Positions 51,901 to 63,214 of a stretch of DNA of 64,000 nucleotides are shown piece by piece. The stretch is from contig JAHQIY010000002.1 of NCBI GenBank assembly GCA_019054805.1, positions 1,984,001-2,048,000 on the forward strand, read 5' to 3'. The notes under the pieces are model-generated. The model worked only from the letters and a program-made list of their open reading frames with translations, searched no databases and was not told the DNA's origin. The position numbers and the translations under genes are program-made. Positions within the stretch are counted from its first letter, which is position 1, and each line of letters starts with the position of its first letter. This stretch comes from Brachionus manjavacas (lineage: Eukaryota > Rotifera > Eurotatoria > Ploima > Brachionidae).

Positions 51901-53103
51901 GACATCAAATGAATATCTTCCAATTGATGATATTATCGATAAAGCTAATTCTTTGTTGGTATAGGAAATAATGCACGTGATAATCAACAAAAACAATCAC
52001 AAAAAATGTTGACAATCAATGTGATTGCAAAAACCCCAGTTGTTATGTAACTCAAGATGTCATGGAGGGAATTCAAGCTGCAAAAACAAATAAATTTTTG
52101 ATTACACTATTTCAGTAATTTACTAAAACTCAAAGAGAAAAATATTTGTTTTTTTTATTTTGAAAATATACGTTTCGTTTCAGTAATTTACTAAACTTGT
52201 TTCAGTAAATTACTTAAATATAAAAAAAATCAGTAAATATCTAAAATTTATTAATTTTTTTATGTTTTACATATTAACTGTTAGACCAGTTAATTTGTAA
52301 ATTTACGTGTTTTTGAAATTTACGGTAACATATCCACTTGTCAAATTGGCACTGTAATTGATTAAAGTAGAATAAATAAAATAGTCAAATAGATTAGTGA
52401 CTCAAGATCAACTGAAGAAAGTCTATTGAAAAAATAATTGTTTGACTGTATTTTGATTAATTTTCAGACAAAAATCAGCACACAAAAAAACAAGAACAAA
52501 AATAATTTTTACCTTTCGGCGCTTCTTTTCTTTCTTGCGCACTTCATTATCTTTTATCAACTCATTGCACCAAATGTTAAAAAAAAATTCCGGATCGGTA
52601 TAAAATTTCATGCAGTCTTTTCCGTCTCTCCTAAATAAAAGTAAGAAAAGCTTGAGAATAAACAAATGATGAAGGACCTACCTGTAAGGATTGAGTCGGT
52701 CAAGAGCTGGAGGAGGATCAGCATTCTGATACATCAATTTCATGGCTTCAGGCATTGTCTTTCGACTGACCACTTTTTGCTCTATTTTGACCGAGTTTCT
52801 GAATTGTTTCTTATTTTGACAATCTTCTAGGGACACTTCCTCGTTTTGTATGTCCAAATCGGCAACTTTTTGCCTTAAATTGTCAATTCTTTGAGACAAT
52901 AGCTGACTGCGATTGTTTATTTTAGCCGCGTCTTGGACCAATTCGTCGAATATGCGGCCTGCGTGCTGGCCAAGCGAGCTAAGCTGTCGAATGACATTCG
53001 CTAATGTTAAATTAGATATGCACTCAAGTTCGTTTGGTTCGCCAGGCGGAAGTGGACATTGGCTTATGTTTATCGGTTCTATAATGTGCTTTGTGAACGG
53101 CAT
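48905..53103 (-). CDS. WASF: WAVE/SCAR actin nucleation-promoting factor (WASF family)
   Basis: Subunit of the WAVE regulatory complex that activates Arp2/3 at lamellipodia downstream of Rac. Exons on the minus strand: 53103-52682, 52630-52513, 49960-48905, giving 531 residues (human WASF1 559). The N-terminal SCAR homology domain (1 to ~180) includes NELECISNLTLANVIRQLSS and KFYTDPEFFFNIW, then a basic KKEKKRRK stretch. The middle is Gln-rich with several proline runs (LPPPP). The C-terminal VCA region has a WH2 motif, FLDDINKKRFVLKP (~462-475), a central helix, and an acidic end (SSDDEENSDWDE) with the conserved Trp. The 2.55-kb second intron contains two mobile elements. The intron-2 acceptor TTTAAG|ACTGG keeps the frame. 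Confidence 0.95.
50860..51090. mobile_element. Mutator-like MITE with a 9-bp target duplication
   Basis: A 231-bp element in WAVE intron 2. Arms of about 45 bp are inverted copies; the core CAAATTTGTTGGAGTT is exact or nearly so, and TGATTTGATT recurs in both. Both sides are flanked by the same 9 bp GATAAGAAT (50851-50859 and 51091-51099). Long terminal repeats with a 9-bp duplication are the hallmark of Mutator-type transposons. There is no transposase, so it is non-autonomous. Confidence 0.85.
51472..52354. mobile_element. Tc1/mariner-type non-autonomous element with a degenerate coding insert
   Basis: An 883-bp element in WAVE intron 2. The left end CAGTGCCGATTTGACAAGTG and the right end, reversed, CAGTGCCAATTTGACAAGTG differ at one of 20 positions. 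TA flanks both (51470-51471 and 52355-52356), as in Tc1/mariner insertions. The left ~250 bp is itself a long palindrome rich in TTTACGTAA. The interior (about 51887-52120) holds a broken coding remnant: MVNPETSNEYLPIDDIIDKA, then after frame slips CDCKNPSCYVTQDVMEGIQ. The encoded family is not recognised. Confidence 0.85.
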
Positions 53104-53598
53104 TGTCAGCTAGGTGAGTTTGGTCGAGTTTGCAGAATTAAAGTTCGAGCATAACTACTTGAATTACTAATATCTGTATGAATAAGAAGAGGTATATTAT
53201 ATTTGTCAATTAAAACGAGTCTCAAATGGCGTTTAAAAGCTAGAAAAAATTATTAAAAAATATTCTCAAATTAAAAAGATAATGTATGAAAAGAACAGTA
53301 ATTGAAAAATGAAAACTTCTATAATTATCTGGCCCACTCGGTTTAACCCGAATGGGAGGCCAACTTAATTCAATCATAAACATTGTTGAATTAATACGGA
53401 TTAAGTGTATGGTGTTTGGTTTATGTTTGTTCGTAAGAGGATATTGTGAATATTTTTAATTTAATGACGGACTTAATTTTGACAATGTCGATTAAATTTT
53501 TGTCAGAAATAAGTTAACATTTGAACATTTCCTTGTTTAAATTGATTACATAAATAAATATTTTTAAACATTTCTTTAAAATACCATTAAATTCTCTA
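53104..53598. other. WAVE upstream region
   Basis: About 500 bp between the WAVE start and the nested transposon cluster. It contains a short GC-rich hairpin-like stretch near 53332-53365 (GGCCCACTCGG and CCCGAATGGGAGGCC). No gene was recognised. Confidence 0.5.
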
Positions 53599-53649
53599 AG
53601 CCTTTGAAAAAAGGTGAACTTCAAATTCATTTTTTTCTAATCAAGACCA

Positions 53650-53798
53650 TGATTGAGCTTTCCTTTTCTTTTTTTTTATATATACTTCTGACTTTTAAAA
53701 CAATGATTAAAAAAAAAATAGATGGGCATCTGCTATTGACTGTCCCACCCCTTATCACCTCTGTCGCGGCCTTATGAATTTAAATAAATAAATAAACA
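53650..53798 (+). mobile_element. 5'-truncated non-LTR element tail
   Basis: A 149-bp insertion ending in (AAAT)n: GAATTTAAATAAATAAATAA. It is flanked by an exact 11-bp duplication, AATCAAGACCA (53639-53649 and 53799-53809). The tail and duplication are typical of a heavily 5'-truncated LINE insertion. Its 3' end differs from that of the larger LINE at 54982-56934, so it belongs to another family. Confidence 0.8.
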
Positions 53799-54059
53799 AA
53801 TCAAGACCAAGTAATAACACTATTTTTATTTTACTTTAGAAAAATTAACTTAAATTTAGCTTATATTCTATTAGTACTGTCCAACTTTTATTTGACTTAA
53901 ATGTATCCAAAAATTAAACTCTATTCGAAATAAATTGAACTACTAGAATTAATTAAAAAAATTAGAATAAAGAAAATTTTTAATTTTTGGATAAAATAAA
54001 GTCATATAATTTATGTTTTCTTATTCACTCCTTGTGGAGCAAAGAGTAATTAATTTTGA

Positions 54060-54840
54060 TTTCAACTCAAGCCGATCCTTTGCCTTTACCGTTGCTTCAC
54101 CTATGTCATTACGGCGATTTCTTTCATTATTTGCGACCTCCATGTTATTGTTGGTCGTTTAACCTTCAGTCCATTGAAGATCTTTGTTTTACAAACGTGT
54201 TCCTTTCATTCTAAGTACATGTCCGAGCTACCGCAGTCTTTTAATCTTGATGCATTCACTCATTGGTTTGGAATTCCTTCTTCAATATAGTTCAGCGTTT
54301 GAAAATCTGTCGGGCAAGAGTATTCAAAAATTCCTCCATAGGCTTCCGGTGTGGTAGGTGTTCAAACTTTTCTATCAGTCTCAAAATACTCGTAATACTA
54401 TCATAATACTCGATAAGTATTGCTTATACTATACTGTTATACTAGCTTAAGCTTCGTTCAGCCTTGCCTGACTCCTGTGCACATTTTAAAGCTCTCAACT
54501 TGTCTTTTTTCCAGAATTAAATACATTCGAATTTCTCCTAGAAGAGTATTGTAAAATTCAGAATCTATGACAGACCATAAGATATTAATAAAGCCCACAA
54601 GGTTTCTCTGTGTATGCTAACAAAATTTGAAGTCAATGAAGTTTACAAACAACCGTCTTTTCCATTTCAGACTTTGTTCTTTGATGTCTCTAAGAGCAAA
54701 TATTTGGACAATGAATCCTCTTCCTCTTCTGAACCTTACTTGCTCTCCTCTAAGTACACTATCCAATACCATCCTGATTCTACCCAGAGTTGTACAATGG
54801 AATACCTTGCTTGCTATTGAGAGCAGTGTCATTCCTAGTA
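54060..54840 (-). pseudogene. Decayed LINE reverse transcriptase fragment
   Basis: On the minus strand, phrases of a non-LTR reverse transcriptase are recognisable. LLSIASKVF is followed by LRGEQVRFRRGR, IFALRDIKEQSLKWKRRL and NFIDFK. Next come the remains of the GVRQGC motif, with a stop in place of the Cys (near 54465), and then RLRWLGHVLRM (near 54230) from the element's C-terminal end. Several stops and frame changes, and a missing stretch between the last two motifs, show it is dead. It belongs to a different family from the plus-strand LINE next to it. Confidence 0.75.
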
Positions 54841-54981
54841 AATTATTACAGATAATTTTGTCTTCTTTCTTTCACTACAAGGCCTTTTTACAAAGTTAAA
54901 TATTATTCAATTTTACTAATGAAAGATAAGCTAAATTTAAGTTTATTTTTTAAAGTAAAATAAAAATACTGTTTTAACTTG

Positions 54982-56934
54982 CAAAGAAATCCAAAGATAA
55001 CCCAAAACTCTTATATTCTTATGTAAATAGACAGAGCAAATGCAAAGACGTAATCCGGGCTATCAAATGCGAGGATGGGACATTAAAAACGAACAATTTG
55101 GAAATAGCCGAGTGTCTCAATAGTCAATTTTACAAGGTCTTTAATAAACCGGAAACAAAAGATAATAATTTCAATTTCCCACCTAAATCTTCTACTCAAT
55201 TCGAAATCGACGAATACATTTTTGAGCCTAGCAACGTTCTAAAAGAAATAAAAAAGTTAAATAAAAACAAAGCGCCAGATGATGATGGACTACATCCAAG
55301 AATCCTAAACGAATGCTGGGCCAGCTTGGCTTATCCGCTATCCAGCATCTTCAAGCAATCGTTTTTCTCAGGCATACTGCCTGATAAATGGAAGGAGGCG
55401 AATATAAGCGATATTCAAGAGTGGCCAACGCACAAACCCAACTAATTATAGGCCTATTTCTCTGACATCAGTACCCTGCAAAGTAATGGAACGAATTATT
55501 AAAAGAGCCATGATGGATCATCTAGCAGGTAATAAACTGATTAACAACTTTCAACAAGGATTTGTCAAATTTAAGTCTTGTGTAACGAACCTCATCGAAT
55601 CTCTGGACATAATAACTGAAACATTAAATAGAGGATTTGCTATTGATATGGTATTTCTAGATTTGATGAAGGCTTTCGATATGGTACCCCACTCAGGGTT
55701 GATACATAAACTTAAGGCGTATGGTTTCCAAGGACGACTACTCGAATGGTTAAAATCCTTTCTCACAAATAGGAGACAAAGGGTTGTCCTAGGAGAGTCA
55801 GCATCAATGTGGAAGGATGTCCTCAGTGGAGTCCCCCAGGGTTCGGTTCTGGGTCCCCTACTGTTCATTGTATTCATTAATGACCTTCCTGATGGTTTAA
55901 AGCATCTTTGTAAGCTTTTTGCGGACGATAGCAAGCTAATGGCTATCATAAGGAACGTATCAGACCAAGAAAAGCTCCAAAAAGACTTGAACGAGTTACT
56001 TAAATGGACTGTGGATTGGAAAATGAAATTTAACTTCGACAAATGTAAGGTCATGCATTTTGGAAATTCTAAGATCCATCGAAACCGTGAGTACACGTTT
56101 GAATTAGATGATAATTCGAAACAGAACACATATGTCCTCACAAACACATCGACTGAAAGAGACCTCGGCATAATACTGAAAGATAATCTCAAATGGGACG
56201 ATCACATTAAGAATGTCACTTTAAAAGCAAATAATGTCTTGGGTAGACTCAAAAGATCGTTTACTAAATGGAATGTGCAAACATTCAAAATTTTATACAC
56301 ATCACATATTCGCCCATTACTCGAGTATGCTGCTCCAGCATGGAACCCTCATAAAAAACAAGACATTAAGCTCCTCGAAAAGGTCCAAAGAAGAGCTACT
56401 AAGAGTGTTCCGCAACTAAGAAACAAATCATATCAAGAGAGATTAGCATCACTTAACCTGACGACATTAGAAGAAAGGAGGGAAAGAGGGGACATCATCC
56501 AACTCTACAAATTCAAAAACAACTTTAATCAAGTATGTTGGTATCATCCAATAGCCAATGTACCTGCATCTGAAAACATGGGACCTGCTGGCTCAACCAG
56601 ATTAGCACGGAAGAGACTATACAGGCAATTTGTTAAAAACTGCTCACCGAGAGACAACTTCTTTTCCAATAGAACAGTACCCCTATGGAATGAGCTACCA
56701 CCAGAAGTTACGAGTGCACCAACAGTGAACGCATTTAAAAATAGATATGATGATTTCAAATCAAACTAACACTTTTAATTTTATCTTTATTTTTCATTTC
56801 TTGAATTTATATTTAAAACTTGTTGTTAAATCACACTACTTATCTGCCATAGCCATGTACTTGAGGTACCTAGCTCCGCGGTTTAAAACCCGTTGCAGAT
56901 TAACTTATAATAATAATAATAATAATAATAACAT
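54982..56934 (+). mobile_element. 5'-truncated Jockey/CR1-group LINE with a (TAA)n tail
   Basis: A non-LTR retrotransposon copy. It starts inside the linker before the reverse transcriptase (SKDNPKLLYSYVN) and lacks ORF1 and the endonuclease. It runs through the reverse transcriptase and C-terminal domain to a (TAA)n tail at 56908-56931. It sits inside the right arm of an older inverted-repeat element, with only a short imperfect duplication (AACTTG/AACATG) at the junctions. Confidence 0.88.
54985..56769 (+). pseudogene. Non-LTR reverse transcriptase, frameshifted
   Basis: The frame reads from KDNPKLLYSYVN through NKNKAPDDDGLHPRIL to about 55415. It then slips (one base extra or two missing near ANIS) and hits a stop at 55443-55445. 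The second part (55486-56769) is open to a natural stop and includes the catalytic blocks FLDLMKAFDMVPH, SGVPQGSVLGPLLF and FADDSK, then the C-terminal LGIILKDNLKWDDHI and NELPPEV segments. The catalytic aspartates are intact, so the copy is young, but the frameshift and the missing 5' end make it non-functional. Confidence 0.9.
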
Positions 56935-56999
56935 GGTTTCGATTGAAATAACTCAAAAAATAAATGAATTTGAAGTTCACCTTATTTCTAAGAGTATTA

Positions 57000-58926
57000 A
57001 GCAAAAATTTCTGTAAGTTTCTTGAAAACAACTAAATGATCTTTTTAATTTTATTAAAGTCTTTTTATTTTTTTTAGAACAAAAACACTAAGTCAGTAAA
57101 AGCTTGTATTTTATTAAAAAAAATGAATTTATTATGCGTTATATGAAAAATGAAATAAATAAAATAGCAATAAAAAGGCACTCAAAAACACGACTTTAGA
57201 TATTAAACTAAAATATTAATGAATAATTTCCAATCCTTAGAGATGAAAGTTTTTGGTAGTTGGTAATATTATCAAAATTAAAGCACAGAATCAAAAAAGT
57301 GTTGACAAAATAATTCTAAATATTATTACAATATTAAAGCAATAGTAAAACAAAAAAAAATTAAAGTTTACCTGACATAAAACTTGGTTCAATTTACTTT
57401 ATCCTAATTTTAAATGATAAATTAGGATCTATTTTTCAGAACAAAAATTTTTAATTAGAACAAAAATATTAATGATTTTTTTATAACGAAAAAAAAACCA
57501 TCATTGACAGGGTCTAATTTAAAAACTTTACTATAAAGATTTTTTTAATAAATAATATAAAGAATGAGTTATTTATATTTTTCCTTGATTTAATTATTAA
57601 TATCGTTTTTCTACGCTACTTTTATCTTTTTTACTCTAAAACGAGATCTTAGCATTATTTAGTTTAGTAAAAAACTTGGACAAGAAAGTTATTTGTTATT
57701 TTTTATACAATTTAATCTAAAATTAAATTATTTTGATAGTTGATGATCAAAAGATACTAAGAATTTTTGTTTAAGATTCAAATGTCGATTAAATCACTCT
57801 AATACAATTAATTAAAATAATTTTAGAGAAAAAAATACAAATTAATGAATACAATTTTTCTTTTTTAGCTAACTAAGCTTGGATAAAATAAAAAATTAGC
57901 TTATTTTTGACTTCATTTAATTTTCAAAATACAATTTTTAGAATTAACTTTGATGCTTTATCTCAAAATTTAAAAAAAAAATGAAAATTTTTGTTGAAAA
58001 TATTATTAATAGATAAGATTCGAAAACATTTCAGAATATAATTTTTTTATTCATTTTCAAAGGTTCTCTTATTCTTAGATTTTGGTTGATTTTTTGTTTA
58101 TTAAAATTTTTATTCTCAATTAATGGTTCTCTTGTAATTTCTGAAATAAAACAAAAAATAACACAAAATTTTAAAAATGACTTGAGAGCCATTAAAAATC
58201 ATTATTTGGTCTATAGAAAATTTAGTTATAATTTTAAGAGAAAATATCGAAAGAAAAAAATTTAAATTTGTCATTAATCAAATCCACAAAAGAACCTTAA
58301 AAAAACGATTATTTGATATAGCCATATTCAAAAAAAACCTTGAAAATTAATTTTTTATCATTAAAACAAGACTGAAATATTGAAGTTTATTTACTGATGA
58401 TCATTTTTGAAATTTGATTAATAAAAAACTTTTGAATTAGATAAAAAATAAAAGCTTTAAAATTAAATTGTTTATTAATTTAACATTCAACATTACATTA
58501 AACAACTATCACTTAAGTAAATCTGGTTTCAAAAATTATTTTGATTTCCATTAAACATACGATTAAATTTCATTAATTTTCTAAACTATAGACTAATTTT
58601 TTTTTGGCTTTAACACTCAAAGCTCAATCTAGACTAAAAAAATATAATCAATAATAAATTTAACATTTTCAATCAAGTATTTACTTAACCAATTTTTCTC
58701 GCCTAACAAAATTATAATTTTTAAATGATTTTTTAAGTCGTCTAAAATCGAGATTAATATGGGTAAAAAAATAAACAAGCAAAAATTTTGTAAATGAACT
58801 TAAAAAATTTTTTCTAAATAACAAAATGTCAAAAGATTTGAAAATTTTATTCAAAATTTTTTTTCCAAATCAAAGTCTTCTATGTTAAAATAGAAGAGTT
58901 AAAAAATTATTTTTATGTTTATGTTT
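57000..58926. other. AT-rich intergenic stretch
   Basis: About 1.9 kb with no exon, RNA gene or clear repeat recognised. Confidence 0.55.
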
Positions 58927-59555
58927 TTAAACAACTTCTTTTAGTAAAATGAGGCCATTTTTGTCACTTATTATTTTGTAAAATTTATCATCAGAACTAT
59001 ATTCATCATTTTTCTTGAATGCTGATGGAAAACTTCCGGCTTTATTGTTTCGCTTTTTCCTCTAAAAATTTTAAATTATAACACAAACAACAATCAAAAA
59101 TTACAATATACCATGTCATCCTGATTTATTTCTTCGAAATTTTTATTAAATCGAAGTTCTTTTTGGTAATTCATATCTCTATAAGTATCAATAAATCTGA
59201 GTTTTTTTTTGGTGCTTGTCTCTGAGCACCGTGTTTTGGCATTGCTATTGTTCAATGAATTGGTTTTTACAAGTAAACTATCCGACGATTTTTTGATAAT
59301 CAAATTTTCTTTTGAGACATTTTTTGATTTGCTTCTAATCAATTTTTCTTGTGAATAAAATTTGGCCGATGATTTTAAATTATCAAACTTAGGGATTTCA
59401 TAATATTCATAACGAGATTTATACGGATTTTGATATGGAGCCGTAAAGTACGAATATTGATAATTGTTGGAATTTACAGGTGTTGGATAAGAGAAGAATA
59501 GATTTGGCACTGATTGAGATATGAAAAAGTAATGACTTATAAAATTCGGAAACAT
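58927..59555 (-). CDS. Hypothetical protein, two exons, family not recognised
   Basis: Exons on the minus strand: 59555-59112 and 59061-58927, with a 50-bp GT..AG intron; 192 residues. The N-terminal 60 residues are aromatic- and Asn/Pro-rich (NNYQYSYFTAPYQNPYKSRY). The middle is Ser/Lys-rich (SKNVSKENLIIKKSSDSL). The second exon adds KKRNNKAGSFPSAFKKND and ends LILLKEVV. The composition suggests a largely disordered protein. It starts 190 bp after the stop of the C8orf76-like gene on the same strand, so the two could share transcription. No function is assigned. Confidence 0.6.
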
Positions 59556-59744
59556 TATTTAGTGGCGTGTTATTTAACTTGAACAAGAACTCAATTAAAT
59601 TTAAATTTTGGTTAAAATACTTGCCGGTTCTAGGCCAAATTTTTCAAAATATTCTTGTTTTTTTTTTTAAATTAATTTTATATTTTCGTCATTACCTTCT
59701 AATTAAAAATTGGATTTTAATAGAGAAAAAAAAATTTATTTCTT

Positions 59745-60959
59745 CTAAAAACAATTATGTTCCAAGTTGCACCAAGTGTTAAAAAAATTTTCATATACTT
59801 CTAAAGCTTTTGCTTGATTCAATTTTTCATTGTCTTCCATTTTATCAATTGTTTCCAGTTTTTGGTTAATTTCCTTCATAATTTAAAAAATAAAAATTAA
59901 TAAAATTGTGTTTTAACGAAAATTTCAATTACATTCATTTCCGAGTTGGAAAAATATTTTTCAACAATTGCTGAATCTAACATTTTGATTGCCTCATTAA
60001 ACTTTAAAAACAATTTAAAAAAAAACAAAACATTGATAATTAATCGTCTTTTTTTGTTCATTCATAATATGTACCCATGCTTGACGTTTTAGTTTTTGTT
60101 CGGCAAATATCTCACTACGGCTTCTATTCCCATGCTTGTTTATTTCTTTTATTATTTGCAAGCAAATTAAAGAATAAATTTTAAATTTATGTTCCGAGGC
60201 TCTAGGAATGAGACAATCATACAGCTTCATCCATATACTTACATATAATGGATGCAAAATTAGAATTTTACAAAGTATTCTTATTTTATCTAATCAAAAT
60301 TTCAATTCAAGTTCAATTGTTTTTCGATTAAGTACCTTCATAATTTTTTTGATTTAAATTTTCTCCTGGCAAATTGTCCAAAAGACCCAAATGAACATTC
60401 AAGCTTGTTGAAAATTGCTCAAAATTGTTTGATGTTTCTTGCTTAAAAAAAATTAGTTTTAAAAAAATAATTGTTTTTAATTAAACTTTTAGCATTACTA
60501 GTTCTAATACAATTTCTAAAGCTTTTGAAAAATTCTTAAGATTGAAAAAACTCCTGCAAATGCTTTCTCGCAATTCACGCTGAAATATTGTATTATTTAA
60601 TGAACTAGACTTGATTGACGTTTCTATCAATAAATTTATAATGAATTGAAATTTTTTTGTTATTTTTTTAATCAAAACCTAAACTTTGCTGATAATTTTC
60701 AAGAGCTTGATCAAAATTAGATTTAAAATAGTGATAATCGCCATTCATTTTAAACCAATTGGCCAAATCATCTAATTCACATGGTTTTTCATTTAAAAAC
60801 CTCTAAAAAATATTGTAAAATATTTCATTAATTTTTATATTTGTAAACCTCTGAGGTAACTATCTTAGGTTTATAGGCACGAATAATTTCGGTTATGTCT
60901 TGGGTTTTTTTGACCGGTTTTGTTTCGAAAAAGTCATCATCGAAATCTCCTAAATCCAT
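59745..60959 (-). CDS. TPR-containing protein, C8orf76-like
   Basis: Seven short exons on the minus strand: 60959-60849, 60802-60679, 60623-60499, 60441-60336, 60289-60075, 60001-59933, 59873-59745. All introns are 46-73 bp and the frame closes, giving 292 residues. The N-terminus is acidic (MDLGDFDDDFFETKPVKK). A TPR-like segment, DYHYFKSNFDQALENYQQSL, precedes a second, SICRSFFNLKNFSKALEIV. The block DKIRILCKILILHP followed by IWMKLYDCLI closely parallels the [20 protein letters not shown] region of human C8orf76. The C-terminus VYENFFNTWCNLEHNCF matches its end in spacing. The family is poorly characterised. Orthology is inferred from remembered sequence, and the exon 5 donor is the least certain join. 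Confidence 0.7.
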
Positions 60960-61390
60960 ATTATTTGAAAATTTTCTAATCTACTTTGTAGAATGATCAA
61001 ATTAGAAGTTTTAACAAAAATTACCATTTAAAAGAAAAAATTTTAATTTGAAATTTTAATAAATTGTCATTTTGAAAAATGCTTTTTGAAAAGTTATTTA
61101 CTTTAATTTTAATAATTTTTTTTCGAGCACATTTTTGCATTAAAGTACTCTCAAAATCAAATTTTTTTGAATTTTTTTATACGTATGCATAATTTAAGGA
61201 AAGCATTAGTGTTAAAATTCAAAATTAAATATTTCCTATTGATATATGAGATTAATGTAAAATCAGCTAGGAAAAAGATAATTTTTTATTTCTAGAAATT
61301 TTAGAATACATGAGATAGCAAACTAGAACGAATCCTATACGCACTGATTTTTGATAAAAGTTTGAACTTTTGAAATAAATTCGACTGATC
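60960..61390. promoter_or_regulatory. Shared upstream region of divergent genes
   Basis: 431 bp separate the start codons of the C8orf76-like gene (-) and ALG10 (+), so the two promoters must lie in or overlap this stretch. No TATA box, initiator or other named site could be singled out from the A/T-rich background. Confidence 0.45.
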
Positions 61391-63099
61391 ATGAGTTCAG
61401 TAATTCTAATCGCGTCAGCAATTATCTATTTTCAAATAAGTTTATTTATTCTGAACTATTTCGACCATTATGTTCACTCTCCATACATGGATGAAATTTT
61501 TCATGTGCCACAAGCTCAACAGTATTGCTCAGGAAATTATAATGAAGTATTTAAATAATTTCAATAAATAGTCAGAAAATAAAAAATTATTTTTCAGTGG
61601 AATGAAAAAATAACAACTTTGCCAGGTCTCTATCTGGTCAGTACCAGTTTCATTAGACTTTTCAATCTGGTTTCCCAGAACAAAGAAGACCTGAGATTTT
61701 GTGACACTTATTGGCTCAGACTATCAAATGTTGTTCTATCCACCTTAAACTACATCATTTTGTTTAGAATTTTTTATTTTTTAAATTCGAAAAAACTTTC
61801 AAACCAAAAAGTAAGTTTTTATTTTGTCTAAGATTCTTCATTTAATTTAATGATAATGATAAAAATATTATTTGAAGAAGCTTGGGTAAGTTTTTCAAAA
61901 TATTTAAACAAATTTTTTTTTAATTTTTTAAGTTTCCACTATTTTTCAGCTTAGTGAGCGCATTTTCGCTCAGCTTGTTCCCATTGAATTATTTTTTTCA
62001 ATTTTTATATTACACTGATTCAGGGTCTACTTTTTTTGTTCTTGCCGCTTACTACCTTCAATTGAAGTCTAATTACGAATTTTCAGCAATTTTCGCTAGT
62101 CTGGCAATTTTGTACCGGCAAACAAATATTATATGGCTTGGTTTTTTCATCATACTGTTTGTTTTATCAAATATAGAAAGATTATTTCATACTCAGAAAG
62201 AGAGTAAAACAAAAAGAAACATCGATGATTCAACTTTGATGGCTCTTGCCCAGCAACGTTCCAAAAAACACTCGAATCTATTTGAACTAGTTTCCAAGAC
62301 TCCTGCTGAAGCGTTTGACAAGAACTTTGATCTAAAAAGATTTTTTCAAAAATTATATCGAGAAGATTTTTTGGGCAAAAAAATTATCTATTCGGAGATA
62401 TATGACGTTTTTGATTATAAATCATTACAGCCTCATATAATTGTTGCTTCTATTTTTGTATTTTTTGTATATGTAAACAATGGTATTGTAGTTGGAGACC
62501 GTTCCAATCATCAAGTCTCACTTCACTTAACACAAATATTTTATTTCTGCTCTTTTTCGTGTTTTTTTACTGCATCAACTTTTTTGTTCGGCTTGAAAAA
62601 AATAAAAAATCTTTGTGCATTTTTAACAATCAACTTCAAAACATTACTAATTGTAGTCCTTCCGGTTTTTTGTCTCATAATCAATAACTTTTCATATGAG
62701 CATCCATTTTTATTGGCAGACAATCGCCATTACACCTTTTACATTTGGTCAAAACTAATCCGAAAGCATGAGCTGGTCAAATATTCATTGGCACCAGTTT
62801 ATTTGGTCACAATGTATCTTGTATTTAAAAATTTGACCACCACAGGCAAAACAGTTGGTTGGCTTTTGAGCTTTTTTTTGTGCACTTTTGTTTGTCTTGT
62901 GCCACAAAAATTAGTCGAATTTCGCTATTTTATCATTCCATTCTACATCTATCGCTTAAATATAAATCTAAATACATGGAAAGAGCTAATTTTGGAGTTG
63001 GTCATATACTTGATAATAAACATGACTACAATTTATATATTTTTTCACAAGACATTCAAATGGCCAAACAGTGAAGAAACTCAAAGATTTATGTGGTAG
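61391..63099 (+). CDS. ALG10: Dol-P-Glc:Glc2Man9GlcNAc2-PP-Dol alpha-1,2-glucosyltransferase
   Basis: ER membrane enzyme adding the third, outermost glucose to the lipid-linked N-glycan precursor. Exons: 61391-61546, 61598-61810, 61933-63099, giving 511 residues (human about 473). Diagnostic stretches are YMDEIFHVPQAQQYC near the N-terminus, WNEKITTLPGLYLVS, YRQTNIIWLGF, GDRSNHQVSLHLTQ, LLADNRHYTFYIW, VPQKLVEFRYFIIP and the terminal WPNSEETQRFMW. Many hydrophobic segments fit a multi-pass protein. Intron 2 (122 bp) is longer than usual and contains a second GTAAGTTTTT donor-like site. An AATAAATAAATAAA signal lies within 20 bp of the stop, and MOGS begins 116 bp further on. Confidence 0.95.
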
Positions 63100-63214
63100 A
63101 ATAATAAATAAATAAAAATTAAACTTATTTTCTCTTCTAAATAGAAGGACCTAAAAATCCTTTGACAAAATCAATTTTATTTTATATTTTTATATTTTGA
63201 TAAAATTTTTAGAC

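Larger units (their letters stand above)
53600..56993. mobile_element. Inverted-repeat element interrupted on both arms by LINE insertions
   Basis: Two pairs of inverted segments are collinear. The outer pair is 53611-53632 with 56962-56983, an exact 22-bp match. The inner pair is 53808-53875 with 54915-54981, about 68 bp with few mismatches. On the left the pair is separated by a 149-bp LINE fragment, and on the right by a ~1.95-kb LINE. Removing both restores one continuous pair of arms, so this was a single inverted-repeat element before the two insertions. Its loop holds a third, decayed LINE. Confidence 0.75.

Noticed and set aside
53332..53365. GC-rich hairpin upstream of WAVE
   Set aside because: Imperfect and short; no transcript, terminator or element context to support a function.
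55551..56192. 213-residue minus-strand frame
   Set aside because: Antisense to the LINE reverse transcriptase, whose sense strand carries all catalytic motifs.
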